Assembly (NCBI RefSeq): GCF_900100165.1
Contig: NZ_FNEO01000001.1
Coordinates: 1,302,001-1,366,000 of the forward strand
Reading direction: 5' to 3'
Length of the DNA: 64,000 nucleotides
From: Flavobacterium glycines
GTDB taxonomy: Bacteria; Bacteroidota; Bacteroidia; Flavobacteriales; Flavobacteriaceae
The notes beneath the pieces were generated by a model that was not told the DNA's origin, did no database searches, and saw only the letters and a program-made list of their open reading frames with translations. Within the stretch, counting starts at the first letter, position 1. Every line of letters begins with the position of its first letter. The position numbers were made by a program, and so were the translations under genes. This document shows positions 43,908 to 52,971 of this stretch, piece after piece.

Positions 43908-44258
43908 ATGAAATCAATCAAAAAAGTATTGATGGCAATTGTTGTATTGCTGTCAGGTGTTGCTGTACAGGCACAAATAAAAAACGTAAAAACGCAAACA
44001 GTAAAAATTTATGGAAACTGTGGAATGTGTAAGAAGACTATCGAAAAAGCCGGGAATCTTAAAGATGTAGCTCTGGTCAATTGGAATAAAGACAGCAAAA
44101 TAGCTACTTTAACTTATGATTCGACTGCAACAAATCAAGAGGAAATTTTAAAAAGAATTGCCCTGGCAGGATATGACAGTGAAAAAAATAAAGCTTCAGC
44201 GGCTGCCTATGATGCACTTCCGGGTTGTTGTCAATACGATAGGGAGCTGAAAAAGTGA
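43908..44258 (+). CDS. Exported heavy-metal-associated (HMA) domain protein
   Basis: The protein (about 116 residues) starts at ATG 43908. A signal peptide (cleaved near VQAQ) precedes one HMA ferredoxin-like domain with Cys38 and Cys41 in IYGNCGMCKKTIEKAG. A C-terminal tail holds a second Cys pair (PGCCQYDREL). HMA domains are usually cytoplasmic copper carriers; this one is exported, like CopZ/MerP-type periplasmic binders. It lies directly upstream of the cus operon with a 140-base gap. Confidence 0.9.
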   Translation: MKSIKKVLMAIVVLLSGVAVQAQIKNVKTQTVKIYGNCGMCKKTIEKAGNLKDVALVNWNKDSKIATLTYDSTATNQEEILKRIALAGYDSEKNKASAAAYDALPGCCQYDRELKK

Positions 44259-44399
44259 AGCATTAATATAATGTGATACTATTTGTCGATTTTCTGTATT
44301 TTTTTCTAAAAGTTATTATTTCCTGCTCTTAAAAAAAGAGAAATATAGATTTAGTTTGCGGCAAATGGCAGCTAGTATTTCATCGTAAAATTTAAAATA

Positions 44400-45680
44400 A
44401 TGGTTAGAAAATTAATAGCACTTTCTTTAAAAAACAGGATAATAGTTCTGTTGATTTCCGCCTGTTTATTTGGATGGGGAGTTTACAGTGTGCAACAAAA
44501 TCCTATCGATGCCATTCCTGATTTGTCTGAGAATCAAATTATTGTTTTTACGGAATGGATGGGCAGAAGTCCTCAGGTGATTGAAGATCAGGTGACTTAT
44601 CCTTTGGTTTCTAATTTGCAGGGGATTCCGAAAATTAAGAATATCCGGGCTTCTTCGATGTTTGGGATGAGTTTTGTCTATATTATTTTTGAGGACAAGG
44701 TTGATCCGTATTGGGCAAGAACCCGGGTGTTGGAACGATTGAATTATGCCCAGCGACTGTTACCTGAAAATGTCGTTCCTACTCTTGGACCTGATGGAAC
44801 CGGTGTAGGTCATGTATTTTGGTATCACTTGGAAACAAATGGAATGGATTTGGGAGAACAGCGTGCTTTGCAGGATTGGTATGTGAAATTTGCTTTGCAA
44901 ACCGTTCCGGGCGTAGCCGAAGTAGCTTCTTTTGGTGGATTTGAAAAACAGTACCAGCTGGTTTTAGATCCGCTCAAAATGCAATATTATAATGTCAGTA
45001 TGATGGAAGTCATGCAGGCGGTTAAAACCAGTAATAATGATGTGGGCGGCAGAAAATTTGAAATGAGTGACAGGGCTTATATCGTCAGAGGTTTAGGATA
45101 TATCAAAAACATCAAAGATATTGAGAATATCGCCATTAAAAATTACAATTCGGTTCCTGTTAAAGTAAGTGATATTGGTTCGGTACAAATGGGAGGAGAT
45201 TTGAGGTTGGGGATTTTTGATGCTAACGGTGATGGAGAAGTAGTAGGGGGAATTGTCGTGATGCGTTATGGCGAAAATGCCGATAAGGTAATTCAGGCGG
45301 TCAAAGCCAAGATGAAAGATGTCGAGAAAGGTTTGCCGGAAGGAGTTAAATTTAAGACTTCTTATGACCGAAGCGAATTGATTGAAAAAGCTATCGATTC
45401 GGTAAAAGGTACTTTGCTGGAGGAGATGATTGCTGTTTCAATCGTTATTCTTCTATTTCTTTTTCATTGGCGTAGTGCACTTATTATTCTGATTCAATTG
45501 CCTATTTCGGTTGCCGTTGGGTTTATTTTGCTGGAAGCTTTTGGGATTTCTTCCAATATTATGTCGCTTACCGGAATTGCTCTGGCGATAGGTGTCGTGG
45601 TTGATGACGGAATTGTTATGGTCGAAAATGCCTATAGAGGCATTTCTGAAAAACAGGAAGCAATGGAAATTAATCAATAA
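44400..45680 (+). CDS. cusA: CusA/CzcA-type metal RND pump, N-terminal half (TM1-TM4), ends at an in-frame stop
   Basis: The 426 residues hold TM1 (about 12-31), the first large periplasmic region with the usual DAIPDLSENQIIVFTEW opening, and TM2-TM4 (342-410). The proton-relay acids Asp402 and Asp403 lie in GVVVDDGIVMVENAYR. The normal protein has about 1040 residues or more. Here TAA stops translation in the cytoplasmic loop after TM4, and the remaining half continues ten bases later in the same frame. It could be a nonsense mutation or a genuine two-piece pump. Homology and the relay acids are clear; whether it works cannot be told from the sequence. Confidence 0.88.
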   Translation: MVRKLIALSLKNRIIVLLISACLFGWGVYSVQQNPIDAIPDLSENQIIVFTEWMGRSPQVIEDQVTYPLVSNLQGIPKIKNIRASSMFGMSFVYIIFEDKVDPYWARTRVLERLNYAQRLLPENVVPTLGPDGTGVGHVFWYHLETNGMDLGEQRALQDWYVKFALQTVPGVAEVASFGGFEKQYQLVLDPLKMQYYNVSMMEVMQAVKTSNNDVGGRKFEMSDRAYIVRGLGYIKNIKDIENIAIKNYNSVPVKVSDIGSVQMGGDLRLGIFDANGDGEVVGGIVVMRYGENADKVIQAVKAKMKDVEKGLPEGVKFKTSYDRSELIEKAIDSVKGTLLEEMIAVSIVILLFLFHWRSALIILIQLPISVAVGFILLEAFGISSNIMSLTGIALAIGVVVDDGIVMVENAYRGISEKQEAMEINQ

Positions 45681-45689
45681 TCTGTCACA

Positions 45690-47624
45690 ATGAAAAATAT
45701 ATTTAAAAATAGAATTAAAAAAGAGCAGGATCCATTGTCTGCAGAAGAGAGAATGAAAATTGTTGAGGACTCTTCCAAATTAGTAGGTCCGGGTGTTTTT
45801 TATTCTACACTTATCGTGATTGCTTCTTTTCTGCCTGTTTTTTTGTTAACGGGAATGGAAGGAAAACTTTTTAGTCCGCTGGCCTGGACCAAATCATTTA
45901 TACTTATTGTCGATGCATTTTTGGCAATAACACTCACTCCTGTTTTAATCAGTTATTTGTTAAAAGGCAAATTACGTCCTGAAGGGAAGAATCCGATAAA
46001 TAAAAAACTGGAAAGTTTATACACTCCTGTTTTAGTTGTTTGTTTGAAATGGCGCAAAACTATTTTAGCAATAAATGTAGTAGCTTTGTTGATTGGAGGA
46101 TTGATGTTCACCCGATTAGGGTCGGAATTTATGCCTCCGCTGGATGAAGGTTCCATTTTGTTTATGCCGGTTACTTTGCCTGATGTTTCGAATACTGAGG
46201 TGAAGCGAATTTTGCAGGTTCAGGATAAATTAATAAAATCAATTCCTGAGGTAAGTCATGTTTTGGGAAAAGCGGGTAGAGCCAATACAGCTACTGACAA
46301 CAGTCCAATAAGCATGATTGAAACGATTGTGTTACTCAAACCTCAAAGTGAATGGAGAGAGGGAAAAACCAAAAATGATATTGTAACTGAAATCAATAAT
46401 AAGTTGCAAATTCCGGGAGTAACTAATGGTTTTACGCAACCAATTATTAACCGAATTAATATGCTTTCTACAGGTATTCGAACTGATGTAGGAATCAAAA
46501 TTTATGGAACGAGTCTGGATACCATTGATGCATTGTCCCAAAAAATTAAAAAAGCCTTAGAAGGTACTTCGGGTGTAAAAGATTTGTTTGCAGAGCCAAT
46601 AACGGGAGGGAAATATATTGATATTATTGCCAAAAGGGAAGTGATTGGCCGATACGGACTTAGCGTTGATGAGGTCAATAGTGTAGTTGAAGCAGCAATT
46701 GGCGGGATGACTTTGACTTCTACCATAGAAGGAAGACAGCGATTTTCCGTCAACGCCCGATATGCGCAGGAATACAGAAACAGTCTGGATGCCTTGAAAA
46801 AATTGCAGGTTCAAACCATGCAATACGGACCAATTCCATTAGAAACAGTTGCTGATATCAAAATAAGTGACGGACCGCCGATGATAAATAGTGAAAACGC
46901 CATGCTTCGCGGAAGCGTTTTGTTTAATGTTCGGGATCGGGATTTAGGCAGTACAGTAAAAGAAGCACAGGATAAACTGAATGCGATGATGACCAAAATG
47001 CCTAAAGGGTATTATGTGGAATGGAGCGGACAATGGGAAAATCAGATTCGGGCTAATCACACTCTGGCTTTGATCCTTCCGATTGTAGTTTTAATCATCT
47101 TCCTGATTTTGTATTTTACTTATCGTTCTATGAAGGAAGCTTTGATTACCATGATAACGGTCCCTTTTGCCTTGATTGGCGGGATATTTATGGTTTATTT
47201 TTATGGAATTAATCTTTCGGTTGCCGTTGCGGTGGGTTTTATAGCTTTATTTGGAATGGCAATAGAAACGGCTATGCTGATGACGATTTATTTGAACGAG
47301 GCCATGAATAAAATGGTGGCTGAACATGGAAATAACAGAGAAACTCTTAACGAAGACATAATACGGGAATATGTAATCGAAGGTTCGGCCAAAAGATTGC
47401 GACCAAAATTAATGACGGTTTCGGTTTCGCTTTTCGGATTAGTGCCAATTCTTTGGTCGACCGGAACAGGAGCCGATGTTATGATTCCGATTACCGTTCC
47501 GCTTATTGGCGGAACCATATCTTCTGTTATTTATGTATTATTAGTAACACCGATTGTTTTTGAGATTACCAAATTAAGGGAATTGAGAACAAAAGGTAAA
47601 ATAGAACTTATCGATGCGAAATAG
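45690..47624 (+). CDS. cusA: CusA/CzcA-type metal RND pump, C-terminal half (TM5-TM12)
   Basis: The 644-residue continuation starts at ATG 45690, in the same frame as the upstream half. Residues 1-28 are a charged loop (EQDPLSAEERMKIVED). TM5 begins near SKLVGPGVFYSTLIVIASFLPV, then TM6, TM7, the second periplasmic domain (with GSEFMPPLDEGSI) and TM8-TM12. It lacks TM1-TM4 and the relay acids, so it cannot work alone. Its end overlaps the TolC gene by 11 bases. An A-rich stretch before the ATG gives no strong ribosome binding site, but Bacteroidota often lack one. Confidence 0.88.
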   Translation: MKNIFKNRIKKEQDPLSAEERMKIVEDSSKLVGPGVFYSTLIVIASFLPVFLLTGMEGKLFSPLAWTKSFILIVDAFLAITLTPVLISYLLKGKLRPEGKNPINKKLESLYTPVLVVCLKWRKTILAINVVALLIGGLMFTRLGSEFMPPLDEGSILFMPVTLPDVSNTEVKRILQVQDKLIKSIPEVSHVLGKAGRANTATDNSPISMIETIVLLKPQSEWREGKTKNDIVTEINNKLQIPGVTNGFTQPIINRINMLSTGIRTDVGIKIYGTSLDTIDALSQKIKKALEGTSGVKDLFAEPITGGKYIDIIAKREVIGRYGLSVDEVNSVVEAAIGGMTLTSTIEGRQRFSVNARYAQEYRNSLDALKKLQVQTMQYGPIPLETVADIKISDGPPMINSENAMLRGSVLFNVRDRDLGSTVKEAQDKLNAMMTKMPKGYYVEWSGQWENQIRANHTLALILPIVVLIIFLILYFTYRSMKEALITMITVPFALIGGIFMVYFYGINLSVAVAVGFIALFGMAIETAMLMTIYLNEAMNKMVAEHGNNRETLNEDIIREYVIEGSAKRLRPKLMTVSVSLFGLVPILWSTGTGADVMIPITVPLIGGTISSVIYVLLVTPIVFEITKLRELRTKGKIELIDAK

Positions 47625-48867
47625 TAATTTTTATATCATTATTGGGTGTTTGCTTTTGAATGTTTCTACTCTTTTGGCACAAACGCTTTCATTGGATGAA
47701 ATTTTGACAATCATTAAAAACAATAATCCTCAATTGAAGATGTACGATGCCGATATCCAAAGTATGGATGCTGCTGCAAAAGGAGCTAAAAGCTGGATGG
47801 CACCCGAAATTAGTACGGGATTTTTTATGACACCGTATAACACCAAAATGTGGAAAGCGGATGGAATGAGCCCGGGAATGGGATCTTATATGATTGGTTT
47901 TACACAAATGATTCCGAATGCTTCCAGACAAAAAGCAGATGCGAATTATATGAACGCCATGTCTTCGGTTGAAGCCGAAAATAAAAAGTATACCATTAAT
48001 CAGCTGAACGCTTTGGCGAAAACTAATTATTACCAATGGTTGGTTTTAGATAAGCAAACTAAAATTGTCAAGGAAAATCTGTTGCTTTTGGAATACATGA
48101 TAAAAAGTATGGAAATCCGCTATCAGTACAATATGGATAAATTGCCCACTTATTATAAGGCAAAATCCAGTTACAATGAGCTGCAAAGTATGGAGGCCAT
48201 GTTGCGAAACAATATTGCGCAAAAAAGAATTGTACTCAACACCCTGATGGCTAGAGATAAGGATGCTGTTTTTGAAATTGATACCAATTATGTGGTAAAA
48301 GATTTTGATACTCTGATATCGGATACGGCTCTATTGGCTCAAAACAGAAGTGATGTTAAAGCAATTGACAAAACAATCGAATTGAATCAGTTGAAAGTGG
48401 AAACCGAGAAAGCAAAATTATTGCCGGAATTTGGAATCAAATACGATCATATGTTTGCTTTTGGAGATGTGCCGCAACAATTCTCTTTAATGGGAATGGT
48501 TACACTGCCAATGCCCTGGTCGACTAAAATGAATAAATCCAACATTAACAGTATCAAGATTAAAAACGAAAGTCTCGAATGGCAAAAACAAATGATACTA
48601 AATGAGGCTTCAGGAATGATTACAGGAATGTCCAGTGAATTTGCTACGCTGAAAAAGCAATATGATATTGCCGAGAAAAGTATTATTCCTGCCCTGCGAC
48701 GCAATTATGATACGGCAGTTCTGGCCTGGCAAAATAATACAGGCGATTTGTTTGTGGTACTCGATGCATGGGAAGCGCTCAATATGGCTCAGATGGAAAA
48801 GTTAAACAAATTGCAAGCCATCCTGAATACTCAGGTTGAGATTGAAAAACAACTGGAAACAAAATGA
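47614..48867 (+). CDS. TolC-family outer-membrane factor of the metal pump (CusC-like)
   Basis: The 417-residue protein has a signal peptide (cleaved near TLLAQ). Outer-membrane efflux repeats with long coiled helices follow, beginning LSLDEILTIIKNNNPQLKMYD. Methionine is unusually frequent (MKNMWK-like positions at MTPYNTKMW, MSPGMGSYMIG, MIPNAS), a trait of copper and silver proteins. It overlaps the pump gene upstream and the adaptor downstream, so the operon order is pump-TolC-adaptor-adaptor. Confidence 0.92.
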   Translation: MRNSNFYIIIGCLLLNVSTLLAQTLSLDEILTIIKNNNPQLKMYDADIQSMDAAAKGAKSWMAPEISTGFFMTPYNTKMWKADGMSPGMGSYMIGFTQMIPNASRQKADANYMNAMSSVEAENKKYTINQLNALAKTNYYQWLVLDKQTKIVKENLLLLEYMIKSMEIRYQYNMDKLPTYYKAKSSYNELQSMEAMLRNNIAQKRIVLNTLMARDKDAVFEIDTNYVVKDFDTLISDTALLAQNRSDVKAIDKTIELNQLKVETEKAKLLPEFGIKYDHMFAFGDVPQQFSLMGMVTLPMPWSTKMNKSNINSIKIKNESLEWQKQMILNEASGMITGMSSEFATLKKQYDIAEKSIIPALRRNYDTAVLAWQNNTGDLFVVLDAWEALNMAQMEKLNKLQAILNTQVEIEKQLETK

Positions 48868-50114
48868 TTATGAATAAATATTTAAAATACAGTTTGTTGG
48901 TTATTGGCGTTTTGTTTGTGGGATTTGGAGTGTATTATTTTGTCGAAAAATCGAAAAATGAAACGACTCATTTGCATGAAACAGCAATTTATACTTGTCC
49001 CATGCATCCTGAAATTATCCGGGATGAACCCGGGAGTTGTCCTATTTGTGGAATGGCTTTGGTAAAAAAAGTAAGTGAAAAACAAGCTGAAGAAAGTTAT
49101 TCCGTTGAGGATTTATTACAGCCTGCCGATCGCTTTGTGGCAGGTAATTTTCAAACAACTACAGCTAAAGATACAGTGATAAGCAGCGAAGTTGATTTGC
49201 CAGGAACCCTAACATACGATTCTAATTCATCAGTAAACATAGCGGCAAGGGTAAGCGGAAGGATTGAAAAAATGTATGTAAACTATGCTTTTCAAAGAGT
49301 GAATAAAGGACAAAAGTTATTTGATTTGTACAGTCCGGAGTTGCTTACAGAACAGCAAAACTTTATTTATCTGATTTCAAATGACCCTGAAAATGGAACT
49401 ATTATAAAAGCAGTAAAACAAAAATTATTGCTTTACGGAATGACTAACAGTCAAATTAATTCCCTGATTGCCACCAAAAGAACACATCCGCTAATTTCTA
49501 TTTACTGTCCTGTTAGTGGTATTATTGGTGGTACAGAAAAAGAGGAGTTATCAGGTGGTGATACTATGCAAAAGTCAGAAACAACAAATATTCCTTTGCT
49601 TAAAGAAGGAGATTATATTACTAAAAATCAGGTCGTTTTTAAATTAGTAAATACTAATAAAGTCTGGGGCGTTTTTAATGTTATTCAGGGTTTTGCCGGT
49701 CAAATTAAAGTAGGGCAGACTATTGAAATTACATCGGAATTTAATGAAAAAGAGCCTATTCAGGCAAAAGTAAATTTTATCGAAACCCAACTTAATCCGG
49801 CTGAAAAAACGAACCGAATCAGAGTGTATCTCAATAATGAAAAATTGCAATTGCCTATAGGTTTACGTTTGCAGGGACATATTGTGATGCATTCGATTAA
49901 AGGAATTTGGCTTGAAAAACAGGCTTTGGTAAGTTTAGGAACTAAAAAAATGGTTTTCCTTAAAGAGGGAAACGGCTTTAAAGCCACTGCTGTTAAAACG
50001 GGAATTGAAAGAAATGGTTTTGTGCAAATTATCGAAGGTCTTATGGTTACTGATGAGGTAGCACAAAACGGACAGTATATGATGGATAGCGAGAGTTTTA
50101 TAAAAACAGAATAA
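48864..50114 (+). CDS. CusB-like efflux adaptor with heavy-metal-binding domain (first copy)
   Basis: The 416-residue membrane-fusion protein has an N-terminal anchor (residues 8-26). A heavy-metal-binding domain follows at about 43-67 (YTCPMHPEII ... SCPICGMALV). Barrel-sandwich, helical and beta-barrel domains come next (GRIEKMYVNYAFQRVNKGQKLFDLYSPEL is the sandwich segment). CusB adaptors pass Cu(I) or Ag(I) from the periplasm to the CusA pump. The ATG overlaps the TolC stop (ATGA). The second adaptor follows at once. Both are likely needed. Confidence 0.93.
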   Translation: MIMNKYLKYSLLVIGVLFVGFGVYYFVEKSKNETTHLHETAIYTCPMHPEIIRDEPGSCPICGMALVKKVSEKQAEESYSVEDLLQPADRFVAGNFQTTTAKDTVISSEVDLPGTLTYDSNSSVNIAARVSGRIEKMYVNYAFQRVNKGQKLFDLYSPELLTEQQNFIYLISNDPENGTIIKAVKQKLLLYGMTNSQINSLIATKRTHPLISIYCPVSGIIGGTEKEELSGGDTMQKSETTNIPLLKEGDYITKNQVVFKLVNTNKVWGVFNVIQGFAGQIKVGQTIEITSEFNEKEPIQAKVNFIETQLNPAEKTNRIRVYLNNEKLQLPIGLRLQGHIVMHSIKGIWLEKQALVSLGTKKMVFLKEGNGFKATAVKTGIERNGFVQIIEGLMVTDEVAQNGQYMMDSESFIKTE

Positions 50115-50116
50115 TT

Positions 50117-51331
50117 ATGAAAGAGTTAAAAAAAATCGCTTTGTTAGGACTTTTGCTTGTTTTTGCTTTGGGATGCAATACTAAAAACAAAGAAGAGCAC
50201 AGCCAGCATGAACACGAAGAAGGTTTGCATTACACCTGTTCGATGGATCCGCAAGTGAAGGAAGATAAACCGGGGAAGTGCCCAATTTGTCATATGGAAT
50301 TGACACCAATGAAAAATGATGAAAGGATGTCTGATGAAATTTCGTTGAGTGATCAGCAAATAAAGTTAGGTAATATTACTACTATGGAACTTGTTGCCTC
50401 ACAAAGTAATCCCCAGGAGAGTTATACAGGTGTTTTGACTATTAATCAGGAGCAACTCAAAACTATTGCGGCCAGAGCAATGGGACGTATTGAGAAATTA
50501 TATTTTAAAGCAACAGGTGATTTTGTTCAAAAAAATCAAGCGGTTTATCAATTATACAGTGAAGATATTGCCATAGCCAAACAGGATTATCTAACAGCCT
50601 ATAAACAACTGTCTATGCCGGGTGATTTTGGTAAAAATGCGAAGAACATATTGGCTTCGGCCAGACAAAAATTATTGTTTTTTGGATTATCGAATGCGCA
50701 GATTGAAGCGATAAAAACCCAGAAAGAAGTGTCTCCTTATACTACTTTTTACAGTTCTTACAGCGGAACGATCTCGGAAACTCCTGTTACAGAAGGAAAT
50801 TATGTGATGGAGGGTGCTCCTGTTATTAAATTAGCCAATTTGAAGAGTCTTTGGTTGGAAACACAAGTTAATGTTAATTATGCCAAAAATCTGCGTTTAG
50901 GACAAATGGCTCAGGTTTCTTTTGTGGATTTTCCCAATCAGTCGGTAAACGCTAAAGTCACTTTTATCAATCCGGAAATCAATCCCGACTCAAGGTTGCT
51001 TCTTATTCGAATGGAAGTGCCAAATCCCAATTTAGATTTAAAACCGGGAATGCAGGCTATTGCCCGATTAAAAATGAATGCTCAAAAAGGATTGTTTATT
51101 CCTGTTGATGCAGTAATTAGGGATGAAAATGCGACTTTTATCTGGGTCGAAAAAAGTCACGGCGTTTTTGAAAATGTGATGGTAGAGACAGGTATCGAAT
51201 CGGATGGAATGATTGAGATTGTTTCAGCAATCGATTCTGATAAAAAAGTCGTTGTTACCGGTGCTTACGCCATCAATAGTGAATATAAATTTAGAAAAGG
51301 AAAAAATCCGATGGAAGGGATGAAAATGTAG
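50117..51331 (+). CDS. CusB-like efflux adaptor with variant heavy-metal-binding domain (second copy)
   Basis: The 404-residue adaptor has a lipoprotein signal with Cys20 (FALGCNTK), a His-rich linker (HSQHEHEEGLH) and a heavy-metal-binding domain at 39-63. Two positions of that domain differ from the norm: CSMDPQ in place of CPMHPE and CPICHMEL in place of CPICGMDL. The adaptor core (GRIEKLYFKATGDFVQKNQAVYQLYSEDI) follows. It lies two bases after the first adaptor. Only this copy looks lipid-anchored, so the pair may take different positions in one adaptor ring. Confidence 0.93.
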   Translation: MKELKKIALLGLLLVFALGCNTKNKEEHSQHEHEEGLHYTCSMDPQVKEDKPGKCPICHMELTPMKNDERMSDEISLSDQQIKLGNITTMELVASQSNPQESYTGVLTINQEQLKTIAARAMGRIEKLYFKATGDFVQKNQAVYQLYSEDIAIAKQDYLTAYKQLSMPGDFGKNAKNILASARQKLLFFGLSNAQIEAIKTQKEVSPYTTFYSSYSGTISETPVTEGNYVMEGAPVIKLANLKSLWLETQVNVNYAKNLRLGQMAQVSFVDFPNQSVNAKVTFINPEINPDSRLLLIRMEVPNPNLDLKPGMQAIARLKMNAQKGLFIPVDAVIRDENATFIWVEKSHGVFENVMVETGIESDGMIEIVSAIDSDKKVVVTGAYAINSEYKFRKGKNPMEGMKM

Positions 51332-51482
51332 CGGAATCCTTTTTTTATACAAGAGCTAGTACGGTTGGTTTTTTTAGACAAACAATTCGATCAAAATGGG
51401 AAATCTTATTCAGATGTCGTACCTTCGGTATAGTTTATAGTGAAATTCAACTTTTAATAAAATCAATTTAAAAAAAATAAAA

Positions 51483-52181
51483 ATGAAAAAAATAATTCTT
51501 TCTTCCTGCTTATTAGCTCTTATGGTATTAAGTTGTAATCAAAAAAACAAAGAAGAAAAAGCCAGTGAAGAGCAGGTAATTGTAAAAACAGATGTAACTT
51601 ACAGTTGTCCAATGCATCCTGAAATTACAGGGAAAAAAGGAGATGTATGCAGTAAATGCGGAATGGAATTAGAACCGGAAAAAACTGGAGCAGCATCAGA
51701 AGATACTAAAGTTGAAATTAAGGAGGTTAGCGCAGCTGTGAAAGCCTCTGTCTCAACCGAAGGTATCATTAATGGGTATTTGAAAATAAAAAATGCTCTG
51801 GCTAATGATAATGCAAAGGATGCTGCAAATGCGGCAACCGATTTTGTAAAAGCAGTTTCAGCTACTAATACCGCTAAAATTGATTCAAAATTATTGACTC
51901 AATATTTGAACATCTCCGATGATGCGAAAATACAAGCAGGCTTAATTGCAAAGAATGAAGCTAAAGTGGATTTACAAAGAAAGTATTTTGCTGTTTTGAG
52001 CAAAGATATTTCTACTTTGATTGCAAATTTTGGAAGCAGTCAGCATTTGTATCAGGATTATTGCCCAATGTATAACGAAGGAAAAAGCGGTTATTGGATT
52101 AGTGAATTTAAAGTCATCAAAAATCCGTATTATGGTTCAGAAATGCTGGAATGCGGAGGTATGATTAAAGAAATTAAATAA
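51483..52181 (+). CDS. DUF3347 lipoprotein with heavy-metal-binding domain
   Basis: The 232-residue lipoprotein (Cys18 in LMVLSCNQ) has a heavy-metal-binding domain at about 40-65 (YSCPMHPEIT ... VCSKCGMELE). An alanine-rich helical DUF3347 domain follows (about 85-232), ending in DYCPMYNEGKSGYWIS and MLECGG. Those motifs resemble the copper-site residues of DUF3347/CusB-C-terminal proteins, which are thought to bind copper in the periplasm. It follows the second adaptor after a 151-base gap, so it may be a separate unit. Confidence 0.92.
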   Translation: MKKIILSSCLLALMVLSCNQKNKEEKASEEQVIVKTDVTYSCPMHPEITGKKGDVCSKCGMELEPEKTGAASEDTKVEIKEVSAAVKASVSTEGIINGYLKIKNALANDNAKDAANAATDFVKAVSATNTAKIDSKLLTQYLNISDDAKIQAGLIAKNEAKVDLQRKYFAVLSKDISTLIANFGSSQHLYQDYCPMYNEGKSGYWISEFKVIKNPYYGSEMLECGGMIKEIK

Positions 52182-52271
52182 GTAAAAAGATAAAAAGCAT
52201 ATGCTCTTTAAATTGAGTTAGGATTTTCATTTTAGATTGTAAAAAAAATAAAAAACAATGCATTATAAAAT

Positions 52272-52309
52272 AGTCGGGCAACAGCGGTCCTGAAGACTGG
52301 GCAACAGCA
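52272..52309. promoter_or_regulatory. Direct repeat, possible AraC-type operator
   Basis: AGTCGGGCAACAGCGG (52272-52287) and AGACTGGGCAACAGCAG (52293-52309) share the core GGGCAACAGC, repeating with a period of 23 bases. Two direct repeats about two helical turns apart upstream of a promoter is the typical AraC-family arrangement, and an HMA-AraC gene lies 700 bases downstream. This is inference; no further copies were found. Confidence 0.35.
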
Positions 52310-52330
52310 GAACTGACGATATTTAAACAT

Positions 52331-52338
52331 TATATTTG
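52331..52338 (+). promoter_or_regulatory. Candidate promoter box of the repeat-protein gene
   Basis: TATATTTG ends two bases before the ATG at 52341, so the transcript would be leaderless if this box is used. No TTG at the ideal distance; the direct repeat at 52272-52309 lies where a regulator could replace it. Confidence 0.35.
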
Positions 52339-52340
52339 TT

Positions 52341-52817
52341 ATGAAAACACAAAAATTAATTTGGACAAGAGTAGTTTCATTATTGACAATGTTTTTAATG
52401 GTTATTTCGTTGAATGTTAATGCGCAGACTAAATCGAATTCTGCAGATGCTGGAAAAATTTTCATTAATAAAAAAGGTGAAATTCACGATCAAGGTTGGA
52501 ACAAACTGGGTTTTATAACCAAGGATAATATGGTGAAAGACAGCAAAGGACAGACGATATATTTTATTGATGAAAAAGGCAACGTGGTCGATTCGAAAGG
52601 GAATAAGCTGGGGATGGCTAAAAAGAATGGATCGTATTACAATATGAAAGGAGAAAACGTACTTAATGTAGGAAAAACAGAAGGTGAAAAATGTGAAATA
52701 TTGGATGCAAAAGGACATAATATGGGTACTGTGCATGCCAATTATAAACTTCATGCCTGTGCAGCCCATTGCTTAATGATGGAGCGCAAGAAGAATAGCG
52801 AAAAATCTAAAAAATAA
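52341..52817 (+). CDS. Exported protein of unknown family with short Gly/Asp repeats
   Basis: The 158-residue protein has a signal peptide (cleaved near VNAQTK). A series of short beta-like units with D/N-x-K-G then K-L-G follows (INKKGEIHDQGWNKLG, IDEKGNVVDSKGNKLG, LDAKGHNMG). The C-terminus holds HACAAHC, a His/Cys cluster that could bind metal, and a lysine-rich tail. It lies within the copper island between a DUF3347 gene and the HMA-AraC gene. No named family is recognised. Confidence 0.8.
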   Translation: MKTQKLIWTRVVSLLTMFLMVISLNVNAQTKSNSADAGKIFINKKGEIHDQGWNKLGFITKDNMVKDSKGQTIYFIDEKGNVVDSKGNKLGMAKKNGSYYNMKGENVLNVGKTEGEKCEILDAKGHNMGTVHANYKLHACAAHCLMMERKKNSEKSKK

Positions 52818-52824
52818 TTTTTTG

Positions 52825-52861
52825 ACAAATGGTTCGTACTAAGCGAACCATTTGTTTTTTT
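52825..52861 (+). terminator. Terminator after the repeat-protein gene
   Basis: ACAAATGGTTCG pairs perfectly with CGAACCATTTGT across a seven-base loop. A T-tract follows. Confidence 0.9.
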
Positions 52862-52971
52862 GTAAAACTTCAAAATCGTTAAAGTATCAAATTTCGTTAC
52901 TTTTATTAAAAAAAACTTTTGTGAAACAATTATCAATCACTCTTTTTGAAGCTGATATTTAAATTTTTAAA

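Noticed and set aside
45660..45700. Frameshift as the cause of the CusA split
   Set aside because: Both halves are in the same frame (offset 1290 bases, divisible by three), so the break is a stop codon, not a frameshift.
46502..46823. Two overlapping minus-strand open frames inside the CusA C-terminal half
   Set aside because: They lie opposite conserved RND sequence and look like shadows of its codon use.
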